This document shows, one piece after another, positions 15,439 to 24,132 of a stretch of DNA of 64,000 nucleotides. Source of the DNA: Kluyvera ascorbata_C (GTDB lineage Bacteria > Pseudomonadota > Gammaproteobacteria > Enterobacterales > Enterobacteriaceae). Below the pieces are notes generated by a model. It saw nothing but the letters and a program-made list of their open reading frames with translations. It did not search any database and was not told the DNA's origin. The stretch is taken from NCBI RefSeq assembly GCF_044197065.1, contig NZ_JBIQOI010000013.1, positions 1 to 64,000 on the forward strand, written 5' to 3'. How positions within the stretch are numbered: position 1 is the first letter of the stretch; each line of letters starts with the position of its first letter. The translations under genes were made by a program, and so were the position numbers.

Positions 15439-15720
15439 TTATCGCCGATACAGCACCTTGATGATGTGATAGCCAAATTTGGTTTTGACCGGCCCGAAAG
15501 GCTTAAGTAGCGGGCAGCTAAAAACAGCGGCGTCGAATGGCCCCACCATCATCCCCTGCTTAAATTCGCCAAGATCGCCACCGTTGCGCCCGGAAGGGCA
15601 GCGGGAATAGCGTTTTGCTAGATGATCGAAGCTGATTCCTCGCTCCAGTTTGCTAAGGATCTCCAGTGCCAGTTTTTCTTCTTTTACCAGGATGTGCAGG
15701 GCTGCCGCGCTCTTTGCCAT
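15439..15720 (-). CDS. Second PpiC-like parvulin (tandem paralogue)
   Basis: Also 93 residues, with the same parvulin motifs (HILVKEEKLALE, CPSGRNGGDLGEF, FSCPLL, FGYHIIKVLYRR). By my count 62 of 93 positions equal those of the ppiC product next door. The differences cluster in the helix at 19-38 and the loop at 57-66, the substrate-facing parts, while catalytic and core positions are kept, so it looks functional. It is tandem with ppiC and may be cotranscribed. E. coli K-12 has only one copy here. Name and partners are unknown. Confidence 0.93.
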   Translation of the reverse strand: MAKSAAALHILVKEEKLALEILSKLERGISFDHLAKRYSRCPSGRNGGDLGEFKQGMMVGPFDAAVFSCPLLKPFGPVKTKFGYHIIKVLYRR

Positions 15721-15836
15721 AAGGTCACTCTTATCGTTGGTTTGCTACCCAACACTTTACCATTCGGCGGGTAAATCTCAGCCTGACTTTCTGCTACAAT
15801 CCACACCCCCGTGTTTACAGATTGAGCAATGCCCCT

Positions 15837-17858
15837 ATGCGTTTAAACCCCGGACAACAACAAGCCGTCGAATTCGTCACTGGCCCTTGCCTGGTGCTGG
15901 CGGGTGCTGGCTCCGGCAAAACCCGCGTTATCACCAATAAAATTGCTCACCTGATCCGCGTTTGCGGCTATCAGGCACGTCATATCGCCGCCGTCACCTT
16001 TACCAACAAGGCCGCGCGCGAGATGAAAGAGCGTGTGGCACAAACGCTGGGACGTAAAGAGGCGCGCGGGCTGATGATCTCCACCTTCCACACCCTGGGG
16101 CTGGATATCATTAAGCGCGAGTATGCAGCGCTGGGCATGAAGTCTAACTTCTCGCTGTTTGACGATACCGATCAAACCGCGCTGCTTAAGGATCTGACCG
16201 AGGGGCTGATCGAAGACGATAAAGTGGTGTTCCAGCAGCTGATCTCGACGATCTCCAACTGGAAAAACGATCTGATGACTCCACCGCAGGCAGCAGCCAG
16301 TGCGAAGGGCGAGCGCGATCGTATTTTTGCCCATTGCTACAGCCTGTACGACGCCCACATGAAGGCCTGCAACGTGCTGGACTTCGATGACCTGATCCTG
16401 CTGCCGACGCTGCTGTTGCAGCGTAATGAAGAAGTGCGCGAGCGCTGGCAGAACAAAATTCGCTACCTGTTGGTGGATGAATATCAGGACACCAACACCA
16501 GCCAGTACGAGCTGGTGAAGCTGCTGGTGGGGCAGCGCGCGCGGTTTACCGTGGTTGGCGACGATGACCAGTCTATTTACTCCTGGCGCGGCGCGCGTCC
16601 GCAGAACCTGGTACTGCTGAGCAAAGATTTTCCGGCGCTTCAGGTGATTAAGCTGGAGCAGAACTACCGTTCTTCCGGGCGTATTCTGAAGGCGGCGAAC
16701 ATCCTGATTGCCAATAACCCACACGTGTTTGAAAAGCGCCTGTTCTCCGAGTTGGGCTATGGTCCGGAGCTTAAAGTGCTGAGCGCCAACCATGAGGAGC
16801 ACGAAGCGGAGCGTGTCACCGGCGAGCTTATCGCCCATCACTTCGTCAATAAGACGCAGTATAAGGATTACGCCATTCTTTATCGCGGTAATCACCAGTC
16901 GCGAGTGTTTGAAAAATTCCTGATGCAGAACCGCATCCCGTACAAAATTTCCGGCGGCACCTCGTTCTTCTCCCGCCCGGAAATTAAAGACCTGCTGGCC
17001 TATCTGCGCGTGCTGAGCAACCCGGATGACGACAGCGCGTTCCTGCGCATCGTCAACACGCCGAAGCGTGAGATAGGTTCGGCGACGCTGCAAAAGCTCG
17101 GCGAGTGGGCGATGACCCGCAACAAAAGCCTGTTCACCGCCAGCTTTGATATGGGGCTGAGTCAGACGCTGACCGGGCGTGGCTATGAATCTCTCACCCG
17201 CTTTACCCAGTGGCTGGGCGAAATCCAGCGTCTGGCGGAGCGCGAGCCGATTGCCGCCGTACGCGATCTGATTCACGGCATCGACTACGAGTCCTGGCTG
17301 TTTGAAACCTCACCGAGCCCGAAAGCCGCTGAAATGCGCATGAAAAACGTCAACACGCTGTTCAGCTGGATGACGGAGATGCTGGAAGGTAGCGAGCTGG
17401 AAGAGCCGATGACCCTGACTCAGGTAGTCACCCGCTTTACTCTGCGCGATATGATGGAACGCGGTGAAAGTGAAGAGGAGCTGGATCAGGTTCAGTTGAT
17501 GACGCTACATGCTTCGAAAGGGCTGGAGTTCCCGTACGTCTTCCTCGTGGGGATGGAAGAGGGGCTGCTGCCGCACCAGAGCAGTATTGACGAGGATAAC
17601 GTCGATGAGGAACGTCGTCTGGCCTACGTGGGCATCACCCGCGCGCAGAAAGAGCTGATCTTTACGCTGTGCAAAGAACGTCGTCAGTACGGTGAACTGG
17701 TACGTCCGGAGCCGAGCCGCTTCCTGCTGGAGTTGCCGCAGGACGATGTGGTGTGGGAGCAGGAACGAAAGGTGATTACGCCTGAAGAGCGCATGCATAA
17801 AGGGCAGGCGAACGTCGCCAATATTCGTGAAATGCTGGCAAAGGCGAAAAAGGGTTAA
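15837..17858 (+). CDS. rep: ATP-dependent DNA helicase Rep
   Basis: A superfamily 1A 3'-5' helicase of 673 residues that travels with the replisome through DnaB and clears nucleoprotein blocks. Walker A AGAGSGKT is at 22-29, motif Ia TFTNKAAREM follows, motif II is LLVDEYQDTN, motif III GDDDQSIYSWRG, motif IV LEQNYRSS, motif V LMTLHASKGLEFPYVF and motif VI VGITRAQKE. I chose the ATG at 15837 to match E. coli; an in-frame TTG five codons upstream is possible. It is a paralogue of uvrD in this window. Confidence 0.97.
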   Translation: MRLNPGQQQAVEFVTGPCLVLAGAGSGKTRVITNKIAHLIRVCGYQARHIAAVTFTNKAAREMKERVAQTLGRKEARGLMISTFHTLGLDIIKREYAALGMKSNFSLFDDTDQTALLKDLTEGLIEDDKVVFQQLISTISNWKNDLMTPPQAAASAKGERDRIFAHCYSLYDAHMKACNVLDFDDLILLPTLLLQRNEEVRERWQNKIRYLLVDEYQDTNTSQYELVKLLVGQRARFTVVGDDDQSIYSWRGARPQNLVLLSKDFPALQVIKLEQNYRSSGRILKAANILIANNPHVFEKRLFSELGYGPELKVLSANHEEHEAERVTGELIAHHFVNKTQYKDYAILYRGNHQSRVFEKFLMQNRIPYKISGGTSFFSRPEIKDLLAYLRVLSNPDDDSAFLRIVNTPKREIGSATLQKLGEWAMTRNKSLFTASFDMGLSQTLTGRGYESLTRFTQWLGEIQRLAEREPIAAVRDLIHGIDYESWLFETSPSPKAAEMRMKNVNTLFSWMTEMLEGSELEEPMTLTQVVTRFTLRDMMERGESEEELDQVQLMTLHASKGLEFPYVFLVGMEEGLLPHQSSIDEDNVDEERRLAYVGITRAQKELIFTLCKERRQYGELVRPEPSRFLLELPQDDVVWEQERKVITPEERMHKGQANVANIREMLAKAKKG

Positions 17859-17864
17859 CCAGTA

Positions 17865-17890
17865 ACCCGGCCGAGCGAAGCGACGCCGGG
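17865..17890. repeat. REP-type palindrome
   Basis: ACCCGGCCGAGCGAAGCGAC followed by GCCGGG forms an imperfect palindrome between the convergent ends of rep and gppA. It resembles the REP near 15022. Confidence 0.7.
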
Positions 17891-17921
17891 AATATACACA
17901 GTGCCCTTCCCGAAGTTGGCG

Positions 17922-19430
17922 TTACAAACTTTCGGGTAGCCCGACGCCAGCAACCTGCAGCGGCCAGTGAATATAGCTTTGCCACTGGCATTCTTGATCG
18001 ACCATTTCACGCCCCAGCGGATGCTGTTCCAGCCAACTGTCCGGCAGCGTCAGGGTCAGATTTTCCCCGTCGGCGGTCAGCGTAATTGCGGGCAGAAGAT
18101 CATCGCGACGACGGCTGGCAAACAGAATCGCCAGACGCAGCAGACGACAAAGATGCTCTGCGACGCGCGGTGGCACGGCGTTCTGCTGGTGGAGCGACGG
18201 CAGATTCACGGTGTTGGTCTGATTCAGCAGCAGGGTAGCAAGCAGTTTTTTCTGCGCAGGAGTAAAACCCGGAAGGTCGAGATTACGTACCAGATAGGCC
18301 GCATGCTGTGGTGCCTGTTTGAAATCGACGCTGAGGCCAATCTCATGCAGCGCGCAGGCGCTTAATAGCAGTTCGCTGCTTAATGGCTCCAGATCCCAGC
18401 TATCTTTTACCTGTTCGATAAAATTCGCGGCCAATTGAGACACGCGATTGGCCTGCTCGATATCGACCATAAAGCGACGCTGAATATTGCGTAACGTGCG
18501 GCTACGAATGTCCTCGTCGACCGCCAGATGGAGCATACCGTAGACCAGTCCTTCGCGCAGCGCGCCGCCAGCCAGGGTCATGCACTGGATATCCAGTTCG
18601 GTGAAAATGGCGATAAGAATCGCGAGCCCGCTTGGGAAGACCAACGCGCGTTCTAGCGTCAGCCCTTCAATTTCCAGCTCTTCCAGGCGACCGCATTGAA
18701 TCGCGCGCTGTTTTAGCTGTTGAAGCTTGGCGAGGGTAATGCGTTCATCCATCCCCTGCGCCATCATGATTTCCTGCAGCGCCTGTACCGTACCGGATGC
18801 GCCGACGCAGACTTTCCAGCCGTGCTGACGCAGCTCATCGGCAACGGGCTTAAGCACTTCACGCGCGGCACGTTCCGCTTCGTCGAAGTGTTCCTGCGCC
18901 AGGTTTCGGTCGGTAAAATAGCGTTCAAGCCAGGTAACGCAGCCCATCGAGAGGCTAAACAGCGAGGTGGTTTGCGCACCGGTGCCGGTGACCAGTTCGG
19001 TACTAGCACCACCAATATCGACCACTAAACGACGATCGTCGCCGCCGGTGGTGTGCGCTACGCCCTGATAAATCAGGCGCGCTTCTTCTTCACCGCGAAT
19101 AACCTGCACCGGGCAGCCGAGGATTTCCTGGGCTTTGGCGATAAAGACGTCGGCATTAACGGCAAGACGCAGCGTCGCGGTAGCCACGATACGAATTTGC
19201 GTTGGGGGAATATCCTGAAGACGTTCAGCAAACAGGCGCAGACATTGCCAGCCTCGCTCCATTGCTTCCGTCGAAAGCGTGTTGTCGCGGTTAAGTCCGG
19301 CGGCCAGACGTACTTTGCGCTTAATGCGCGTCAGCGTCTGGATGCTGCCCGCCACCTCGCGAACTATCAGCATATGAAAACTATTGGAGCCGAGATCGAT
19401 AGCTGCATAGAGCGAGGTGGTAGTGAGCAT
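17922..19430 (-). CDS. gppA: Guanosine pentaphosphate phosphohydrolase GppA
   Basis: An exopolyphosphatase-family enzyme of 502 residues that hydrolyses pppGpp to ppGpp and also degrades polyphosphate. The N-terminal ASKHA fold shows AAIDLGSNSFHML and VVDIGGASTELVTG; the C-terminal part is HD-like with ACALHEIGLSVD. I chose the ATG at 19428-19430 (MLTTTSLYAAIDLG). It begins seven bases after the rhlB stop on the same strand, so the two form an operon. The tail differs from E. coli and is a few residues longer. Confidence 0.95.
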   Translation of the reverse strand: MLTTTSLYAAIDLGSNSFHMLIVREVAGSIQTLTRIKRKVRLAAGLNRDNTLSTEAMERGWQCLRLFAERLQDIPPTQIRIVATATLRLAVNADVFIAKAQEILGCPVQVIRGEEEARLIYQGVAHTTGGDDRRLVVDIGGASTELVTGTGAQTTSLFSLSMGCVTWLERYFTDRNLAQEHFDEAERAAREVLKPVADELRQHGWKVCVGASGTVQALQEIMMAQGMDERITLAKLQQLKQRAIQCGRLEELEIEGLTLERALVFPSGLAILIAIFTELDIQCMTLAGGALREGLVYGMLHLAVDEDIRSRTLRNIQRRFMVDIEQANRVSQLAANFIEQVKDSWDLEPLSSELLLSACALHEIGLSVDFKQAPQHAAYLVRNLDLPGFTPAQKKLLATLLLNQTNTVNLPSLHQQNAVPPRVAEHLCRLLRLAILFASRRRDDLLPAITLTADGENLTLTLPDSWLEQHPLGREMVDQECQWQSYIHWPLQVAGVGLPESL

Positions 19431-19437
19431 AACGTAT

Positions 19438-20703
19438 TTAACCTGAACGACGACGATTACGCGGTGCACCCGAACGGCGCGGACCGTTACCCTGACGCAC
19501 GCGCGTCAGACGCAGCGGCTTCGGCAGCTCGGTTAAGAGCGCATCCGGGTTGTACTTACTCACCGGAATAGAGTGGCCGGTGTAGGTCTCAATGGCCGGC
19601 AGGTTGAGCGCATACTCTTCACAGGCGAGGCTGATTGAGTGACCGCTTGCGCCCGCGCGACCGGTACGACCGATACGGTGTACGTAGTCTTCACAGTCGT
19701 CCGGCAGGTCATAGTTAAAGACGTGCGTGACGGCAGGAATGTGCAGGCCGCGGGCCGCAACGTCGGTCGCCACCAGGATATCGATATCACCGCGGGTGAA
19801 ATCTTCCAGGATACGCAGACGTTTTTTCTGCGCCACGTCACCGGTCAGCAGGCCGACACGATGACCATCGGCAGCCAGATGGCCCCAGATGTCTTCACAG
19901 CGGTGCTTGGTGTTGGCGAAGATAATCGCGCGGTCTGGCCACTCTTCTTCCAGCAGCGTTTGCAGTAAACGCATCTTCTCTTCGTTGGAAGGGTAGAACA
20001 GCTCTTCTTTAATACGGTGGCCCGTTTTCTGCTCTGGCTCGACTTCCACGTATTCGGCGTTGTTCATTTGCTCGAACGCCAGTTCACGTACGCGGTAAGA
20101 CAGCGTTGCGGAGAACAGCATGTTCAGACGTTGGTTGGCCGCAGGCATACGGCGGAACAGCCAACGGATATCTTTAATAAAGCCCAGATCGTACATACGA
20201 TCGGCTTCGTCCAGCACCACGACCTGGATCGCGCCCAGATTGATATGGTTCTGTTTTGCATAGTCAATGAGACGGCCAGTGGTGCCGATCAGAATATCGA
20301 CGCCGCTTTCCAGCACTTTCAGCTGTTTGTCATAGCCGTCGCCACCGTAGGCCAGTCCCAGTTTCAGGCCGGTCGCCTGAGCCAGCGGCTCTGCGTCAGC
20401 GTGAATCTGTACTGCCAGCTCACGGGTTGGCGCCATAATTAAGGCGCGCGGTTGATTCACCTGGCGGTCAGCAATTGCCGGGTGAGAAAGAAGATAATGA
20501 AACGTCGACGTCAGGAACGCCATCGTTTTCCCGGTACCGGTTTGCGCCTGTCCCGCTACATCACGTCCAGCAAGCGTCAGCGGCAAAGCCAGCGCCTGAA
20601 TGGGCGTGCAATTATAAAACCCTTTGGTTTCAAGGGCTTCAACCACTTTAGGGTGCAGGGCGAAGTCGGAAAACTTCTGTTCAGTTAAATGTGTTTTGCT
20701 CAT
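19438..20703 (-). CDS. rhlB: DEAD-box RNA helicase RhlB
   Basis: A DEAD-box helicase of 421 residues, the helicase of the RNA degradosome, which unwinds structured RNA for RNase E and PNPase. The Q motif, Walker A AQTGTGKTMAF, the VVLDEADRMYDLGF box, SATL, and C-terminal HRIGRTGRAG are in order. The tail is basic (NGPRRSGAPRNRRRSG), suited to RNA and RNase E binding. It is divergent from trxA across 143 bases that hold both promoters and is followed by gppA. Confidence 0.98.
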   Translation of the reverse strand: MSKTHLTEQKFSDFALHPKVVEALETKGFYNCTPIQALALPLTLAGRDVAGQAQTGTGKTMAFLTSTFHYLLSHPAIADRQVNQPRALIMAPTRELAVQIHADAEPLAQATGLKLGLAYGGDGYDKQLKVLESGVDILIGTTGRLIDYAKQNHINLGAIQVVVLDEADRMYDLGFIKDIRWLFRRMPAANQRLNMLFSATLSYRVRELAFEQMNNAEYVEVEPEQKTGHRIKEELFYPSNEEKMRLLQTLLEEEWPDRAIIFANTKHRCEDIWGHLAADGHRVGLLTGDVAQKKRLRILEDFTRGDIDILVATDVAARGLHIPAVTHVFNYDLPDDCEDYVHRIGRTGRAGASGHSISLACEEYALNLPAIETYTGHSIPVSKYNPDALLTELPKPLRLTRVRQGNGPRRSGAPRNRRRSG

Positions 20704-20846
20704 AGTGTGGTAGAATATCAGCTTACTATTGCATTAAGAAAGCGTATCCGGTGAAATAACGTCAACCTTTGTTGGCGAAGTCAACATCAACACCTCGTTG
20801 GTTAATGCTACACCAACACACCAGGCTTATTCCTGTGGAGTTATAT

Positions 20847-21176
20847 ATGAGCGATAAAATTATTCACCTGACTGACGACAGTTTTGACACGGACGTACTT
20901 AAAGCTGACGGGCTGACACTCGTCGATTTCTGGGCAGAGTGGTGCGGTCCGTGCAAAATGATCGCCCCGATTCTGGATGAAATCGCCGAGGAGTATCAGG
21001 GTAAACTGACCGTGGCTAAACTGAACATCGATCAGAACCCAGGTACTGCACCGAAGTACGGTATCCGCGGTATCCCTACGCTACTGCTGTTCAAAAACGG
21101 TGAAGTTGCAGCGACTAAAGTTGGCGCACTGTCTAAAGGCCAGCTGAAAGAGTTCCTCGACGCGAATCTGGCGTAA
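20847..21176 (+). CDS. trxA: Thioredoxin 1
   Basis: A 109-residue thioredoxin with the active site WCGPC (C33 and C36). It keeps cytoplasmic disulfides reduced, feeds ribonucleotide reductase and PAPS reductase, and serves as processivity factor for T7-like phages. I chose the ATG at 20847 after TGTGGAG because it gives the standard length; the frame stays open for 26 codons upstream. It precedes rho, as in E. coli. Confidence 0.98.
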   Translation: MSDKIIHLTDDSFDTDVLKADGLTLVDFWAEWCGPCKMIAPILDEIAEEYQGKLTVAKLNIDQNPGTAPKYGIRGIPTLLLFKNGEVAATKVGALSKGQLKEFLDANLA

Positions 21177-21188
21177 GAGATTCAACGT

Positions 21189-21238
21189 AAGCGTTCAGGG
21201 TTCCTGTGTTCTTAATTTGAGCGGAACTCTGGACGCTT
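21189..21238 (+). other. Long hairpin after trxA
   Basis: AAGCGTTCAGGGTTCC (21189-21204) pairs along all 16 positions, with two G-U pairs, to GGAACTCTGGACGCTT (21223-21238); the loop is 18 bases. No T run follows, so it may protect the trxA mRNA 3' end or pause polymerase rather than terminate. Confidence 0.6.
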
Positions 21239-21315
21239 GCCATCAGTCGTGCTAAGTTAACTTTGACTTCGTTTTAAACATACCTTGTTTGAATCTGTTT
21301 GACCCAAACCTCCCG

Positions 21316-21429
21316 TTGTCGTTAACGGCGTCAGAGGTTGAAAAATTCCAGGCTTGTCACTCTTTTCCGTCTTGTCGTTTCAGTTCTGCGTACTCTCCTG
21401 TGACCAGGCAGCGAACAGACATGAGTTGA
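21316..21429 (+). pseudogene. rhoL: rhoL leader frame without an ATG
   Basis: The last 22 codons of this frame (PSCRFSSAYSPVTRQR, then TDMS) match the E. coli leader peptide RhoL almost exactly. The region that holds its ATG in E. coli is shortened here to GAGGTTGAAAAATTC, and no ATG or GTG remains in frame. The nearest possible start is a TTG at 21316, giving 37 residues, with no evident ribosome binding site. Either translation starts at that TTG, or the DNA is kept for RNA-level reasons. E. coli RhoL has no known function beyond its position in the attenuated leader. Confidence 0.5.
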
Positions 21430-21515
21430 TGGCCGTAAACAGGCACGGATGACCCTGCCATACCATTCACAAATTAAGTTCGAGATTTACCCCGAGTTTA
21501 AGAACCCACACCATT

Positions 21516-22775
21516 ATGAATCTTACCGAATTAAAGAACACGCCGGTTTCTGAGCTGATCACTCTCGGCGAAAATATGGGTCTGGAAAACCAGGCACGTA
21601 TGCGCAAGCAGGACATCATTTTCGCCATCCTGAAGCAGCACGCGAAGAGTGGCGAGGATATCTTTGGCGACGGTGTGCTGGAGATACTGCAGGATGGATT
21701 TGGTTTCCTCCGCTCCGCAGACAGCTCCTACCTCGCCGGCCCTGATGATATCTACGTTTCCCCTAGCCAAATCCGTCGTTTCAACCTCCGCACTGGTGAC
21801 ACCATTTCAGGTAAGATTCGTCCTCCGAAAGAGGGTGAGCGTTACTTTGCGCTGTTGAAAGTTAACGAGGTTAACTACGATAAGCCGGAAAACTCGCGCA
21901 ACAAGATCCTGTTCGAGAACTTAACCCCGCTGCACGCAAACTCACGTCTGCGTATGGAACGTGGTAACGGTTCTACCGAAGACTTAACCGCTCGTGTACT
22001 GGATCTGGCCTCGCCAATCGGTCGCGGCCAACGTGGTCTGATTGTGGCACCGCCGAAAGCGGGTAAAACCATGCTGCTGCAGAACATCGCGCAGAGCATC
22101 GCTTACAACCACCCTGACTGCGTGCTGATGGTTCTGCTGATCGACGAACGTCCGGAAGAAGTGACCGAGATGCAGCGTCTGGTTAAAGGTGAAGTTATTG
22201 CTTCTACCTTTGATGAACCAGCATCCCGTCACGTTCAGGTTGCGGAAATGGTTATTGAGAAAGCGAAACGTCTGGTTGAACACAAGAAAGACGTTATCAT
22301 TCTGCTCGACTCCATCACCCGTCTGGCTCGTGCCTACAACACCGTGGTCCCAGCTTCAGGTAAAGTCCTGACCGGTGGTGTGGATGCCAACGCCCTGCAC
22401 CGTCCGAAGCGTTTCTTCGGTGCTGCGCGTAACGTGGAAGAAGGCGGTAGCCTGACTATCATTGCAACGGCCCTGGTCGATACCGGCTCTAAAATGGATG
22501 AAGTTATCTATGAAGAGTTCAAAGGTACCGGCAACATGGAACTGCACCTCTCTCGTAAGATTGCTGAAAAACGCGTCTTCCCGGCTATCGATTACAACCG
22601 CTCCGGTACCCGTAAAGAAGAACTGCTCACCACGCAAGAAGAGCTGCAGAAAATGTGGATCCTGCGCAAAATCATCCATCCAATGGGTGAAATTGACGCG
22701 ATGGAGTTCCTCATCAATAAGCTGGCAATGACCAAAACTAACGACGATTTCTTCGATATGATGAAACGCTCGTAA
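21516..22775 (+). CDS. rho: Transcription termination factor Rho
   Basis: A hexameric RNA-dependent ATPase of 419 residues, the same length as in E. coli. The N-terminal domain has ELKNTPVSELITLGENMG, and the cold-shock-like primary RNA site has DGFGFLRSADSSYLAGPDDIYV. Walker A is PPKAGKTMLL at about 178-187, Walker B VLMVLLIDERPEEV, and the secondary-site Q-loop and R-loop lie in the C-terminal half. It terminates untranslated transcripts and probably controls its own leader and the corA leader in this window. Confidence 0.99.
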   Translation: MNLTELKNTPVSELITLGENMGLENQARMRKQDIIFAILKQHAKSGEDIFGDGVLEILQDGFGFLRSADSSYLAGPDDIYVSPSQIRRFNLRTGDTISGKIRPPKEGERYFALLKVNEVNYDKPENSRNKILFENLTPLHANSRLRMERGNGSTEDLTARVLDLASPIGRGQRGLIVAPPKAGKTMLLQNIAQSIAYNHPDCVLMVLLIDERPEEVTEMQRLVKGEVIASTFDEPASRHVQVAEMVIEKAKRLVEHKKDVIILLDSITRLARAYNTVVPASGKVLTGGVDANALHRPKRFFGAARNVEEGGSLTIIATALVDTGSKMDEVIYEEFKGTGNMELHLSRKIAEKRVFPAIDYNRSGTRKEELLTTQEELQKMWILRKIIHPMGEIDAMEFLINKLAMTKTNDDFFDMMKRS

Positions 22776-22794
22776 AATCGGTTTTTTGCCGACG

Positions 22795-22827
22795 AACGCC
22801 ACACAATTGTGTGGCGTTTTTGTTTTT
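22795..22827 (+). terminator. rho terminator
   Basis: AACGCCACACAA and TTGTGTGGCGTT form a perfect 24-base palindrome (22795-22818), followed by a T-rich run. It lies 19 bases after the rho stop and separates rho from the ECA operon. Confidence 0.93.
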
Positions 22828-23015
22828 AGGAGTTTAGCCAATGGGGGTTAACATTTTTTTCACGGATAATTGTGGTTTACAGCTACAATGATAGTTAGTT
22901 TGCAAAATCGGTTATAAATCAGGCAAGTTTCCCCAATATTCATCAGGCTTCCTCTTCTGAAGCGTTGCTATCGTGGGTATACTTTCGCTATTAATATTCG
23001 CAGCGAGTATAAATT

Positions 23016-24119
23016 GTGAGTTTACTGACCGTCGGTACTGACCTGATCAGTATTTTTTTGTTCACCACCGTATTCCTGTTTTTTGCCCGCAAAGCGGCTA
23101 AATGGGTCGGTTTGGTGGATAAACCAAACTTTCGTAAACGTCACCAGGGGCTTATCCCGCTTGTGGGCGGCATCTCTGTCTATGCCGGGATCTGCCTCAC
23201 CTTCGCGATCGCCAATTACTATATCCCACACGCCTCCCTGTACCTTTCCTGTGCCGGTGTGTTGGTACTGGTAGGGGCTCTGGACGACCGTTACGACATC
23301 AGCGTCAAAATCCGTGCCACTGTTCAGGCGGCGATAGGCATCGTCATGATGACGGCGGGTCATTTGTATCTGCAAAGCCTGGGCTATCTCTTTGGTTCGT
23401 GGGAGCTGGTGCTGGGGCCGTTTGGTTTCTTCCTGACCCTGTTTGCCGTCTGGGGAATGATTAACGCGTTCAATATGGTCGATGGCATTGATGGGTTGCT
23501 CGGCGGTCTGTCGTGCGTCAGCTTCGGCGCTATTGGCCTGATCCTGTGGTTTGACGGCCAGACCAGCCTCGCCATGTGGTGCTTTGCGATGATTGCCACC
23601 ATCCTCCCTTACATCATGCTGAACCTGGGCGTGCTGGGGCGTCGTTATAAAGTCTTTATGGGCGATGCAGGCAGTACGCTGATTGGCTTTACGATTATCT
23701 GGATCCTGCTTGAAACGACTCAAGGAAAGCATCATCCGATAAGCCCTGTGACGGCGCTGTGGATTGTGGCTATCCCATTAATGGACATGGTCGCCATCAT
23801 GTATCGCCGTTTACGCAAAGGGATGAGCCCGTTCTCACCTGACCGTCAACATATTCACCACCTCATTATGCGTGCGGGCTTCACGTCTCGTCAGGCGCTG
23901 GTACTGATTACACTTGCTGCCGCGTTGCTTGCGACGATTGGTGTCGCCGCTGAATACACCCGCGTTGTACCTGAATGGGTCATGCTGATACTGTTCCTGC
24001 TGGCGTTTGGTCTCTATGGCTACTGCATCAAACGGGCCTGGAAAGTGGCGCGTTTTATTAAACGCATGAAGCGCAGAATGCGCCGAAACAGTGAAAACAA
24101 TCCAAAATTAACCAAGTAA
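23016..24119 (+). CDS. wecA: Undecaprenyl-phosphate GlcNAc-1-phosphate transferase
   Basis: An integral membrane enzyme of 367 residues and about eleven helices. It transfers GlcNAc-1-P from UDP-GlcNAc to undecaprenyl phosphate, starting ECA lipid I (and often O-antigen) synthesis. The family motifs are GALDDRYDISV, NAFNMVDGIDGL, GDAGSTLIGF and the cytoplasmic HIHH box (DRQHIHHLIMRAG). It begins with GTG, as in E. coli. It is the first gene of the ECA cluster, 241 bases after rho; no JUMPstart/ops element is visible upstream. Confidence 0.98.
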   Translation: MSLLTVGTDLISIFLFTTVFLFFARKAAKWVGLVDKPNFRKRHQGLIPLVGGISVYAGICLTFAIANYYIPHASLYLSCAGVLVLVGALDDRYDISVKIRATVQAAIGIVMMTAGHLYLQSLGYLFGSWELVLGPFGFFLTLFAVWGMINAFNMVDGIDGLLGGLSCVSFGAIGLILWFDGQTSLAMWCFAMIATILPYIMLNLGVLGRRYKVFMGDAGSTLIGFTIIWILLETTQGKHHPISPVTALWIVAIPLMDMVAIMYRRLRKGMSPFSPDRQHIHHLIMRAGFTSRQALVLITLAAALLATIGVAAEYTRVVPEWVMLILFLLAFGLYGYCIKRAWKVARFIKRMKRRMRRNSENNPKLTK

Positions 24120-24132
24120 AACTGGGGTAGTA

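Larger units (their letters stand above)
21177..21515 (+). promoter_or_regulatory. trxA-rho intergenic region and rho leader
   Basis: A 339-base gap carrying a long hairpin after trxA, the region matching the E. coli rho leader gene rhoL, and the rho ribosome binding area. C-rich, G-poor stretches (for example AACCTCCCGTTGTCG and TCTTTTCCGTCTTGTCGTTT) suit Rho loading, which in E. coli gives autoregulation by early termination. Promoter positions are not resolved. Confidence 0.6.

Noticed and set aside
15843..17276. 477-codon minus-strand frame across rep
   Set aside because: It is the antisense shadow of rep, with no motif and no ribosome binding site.
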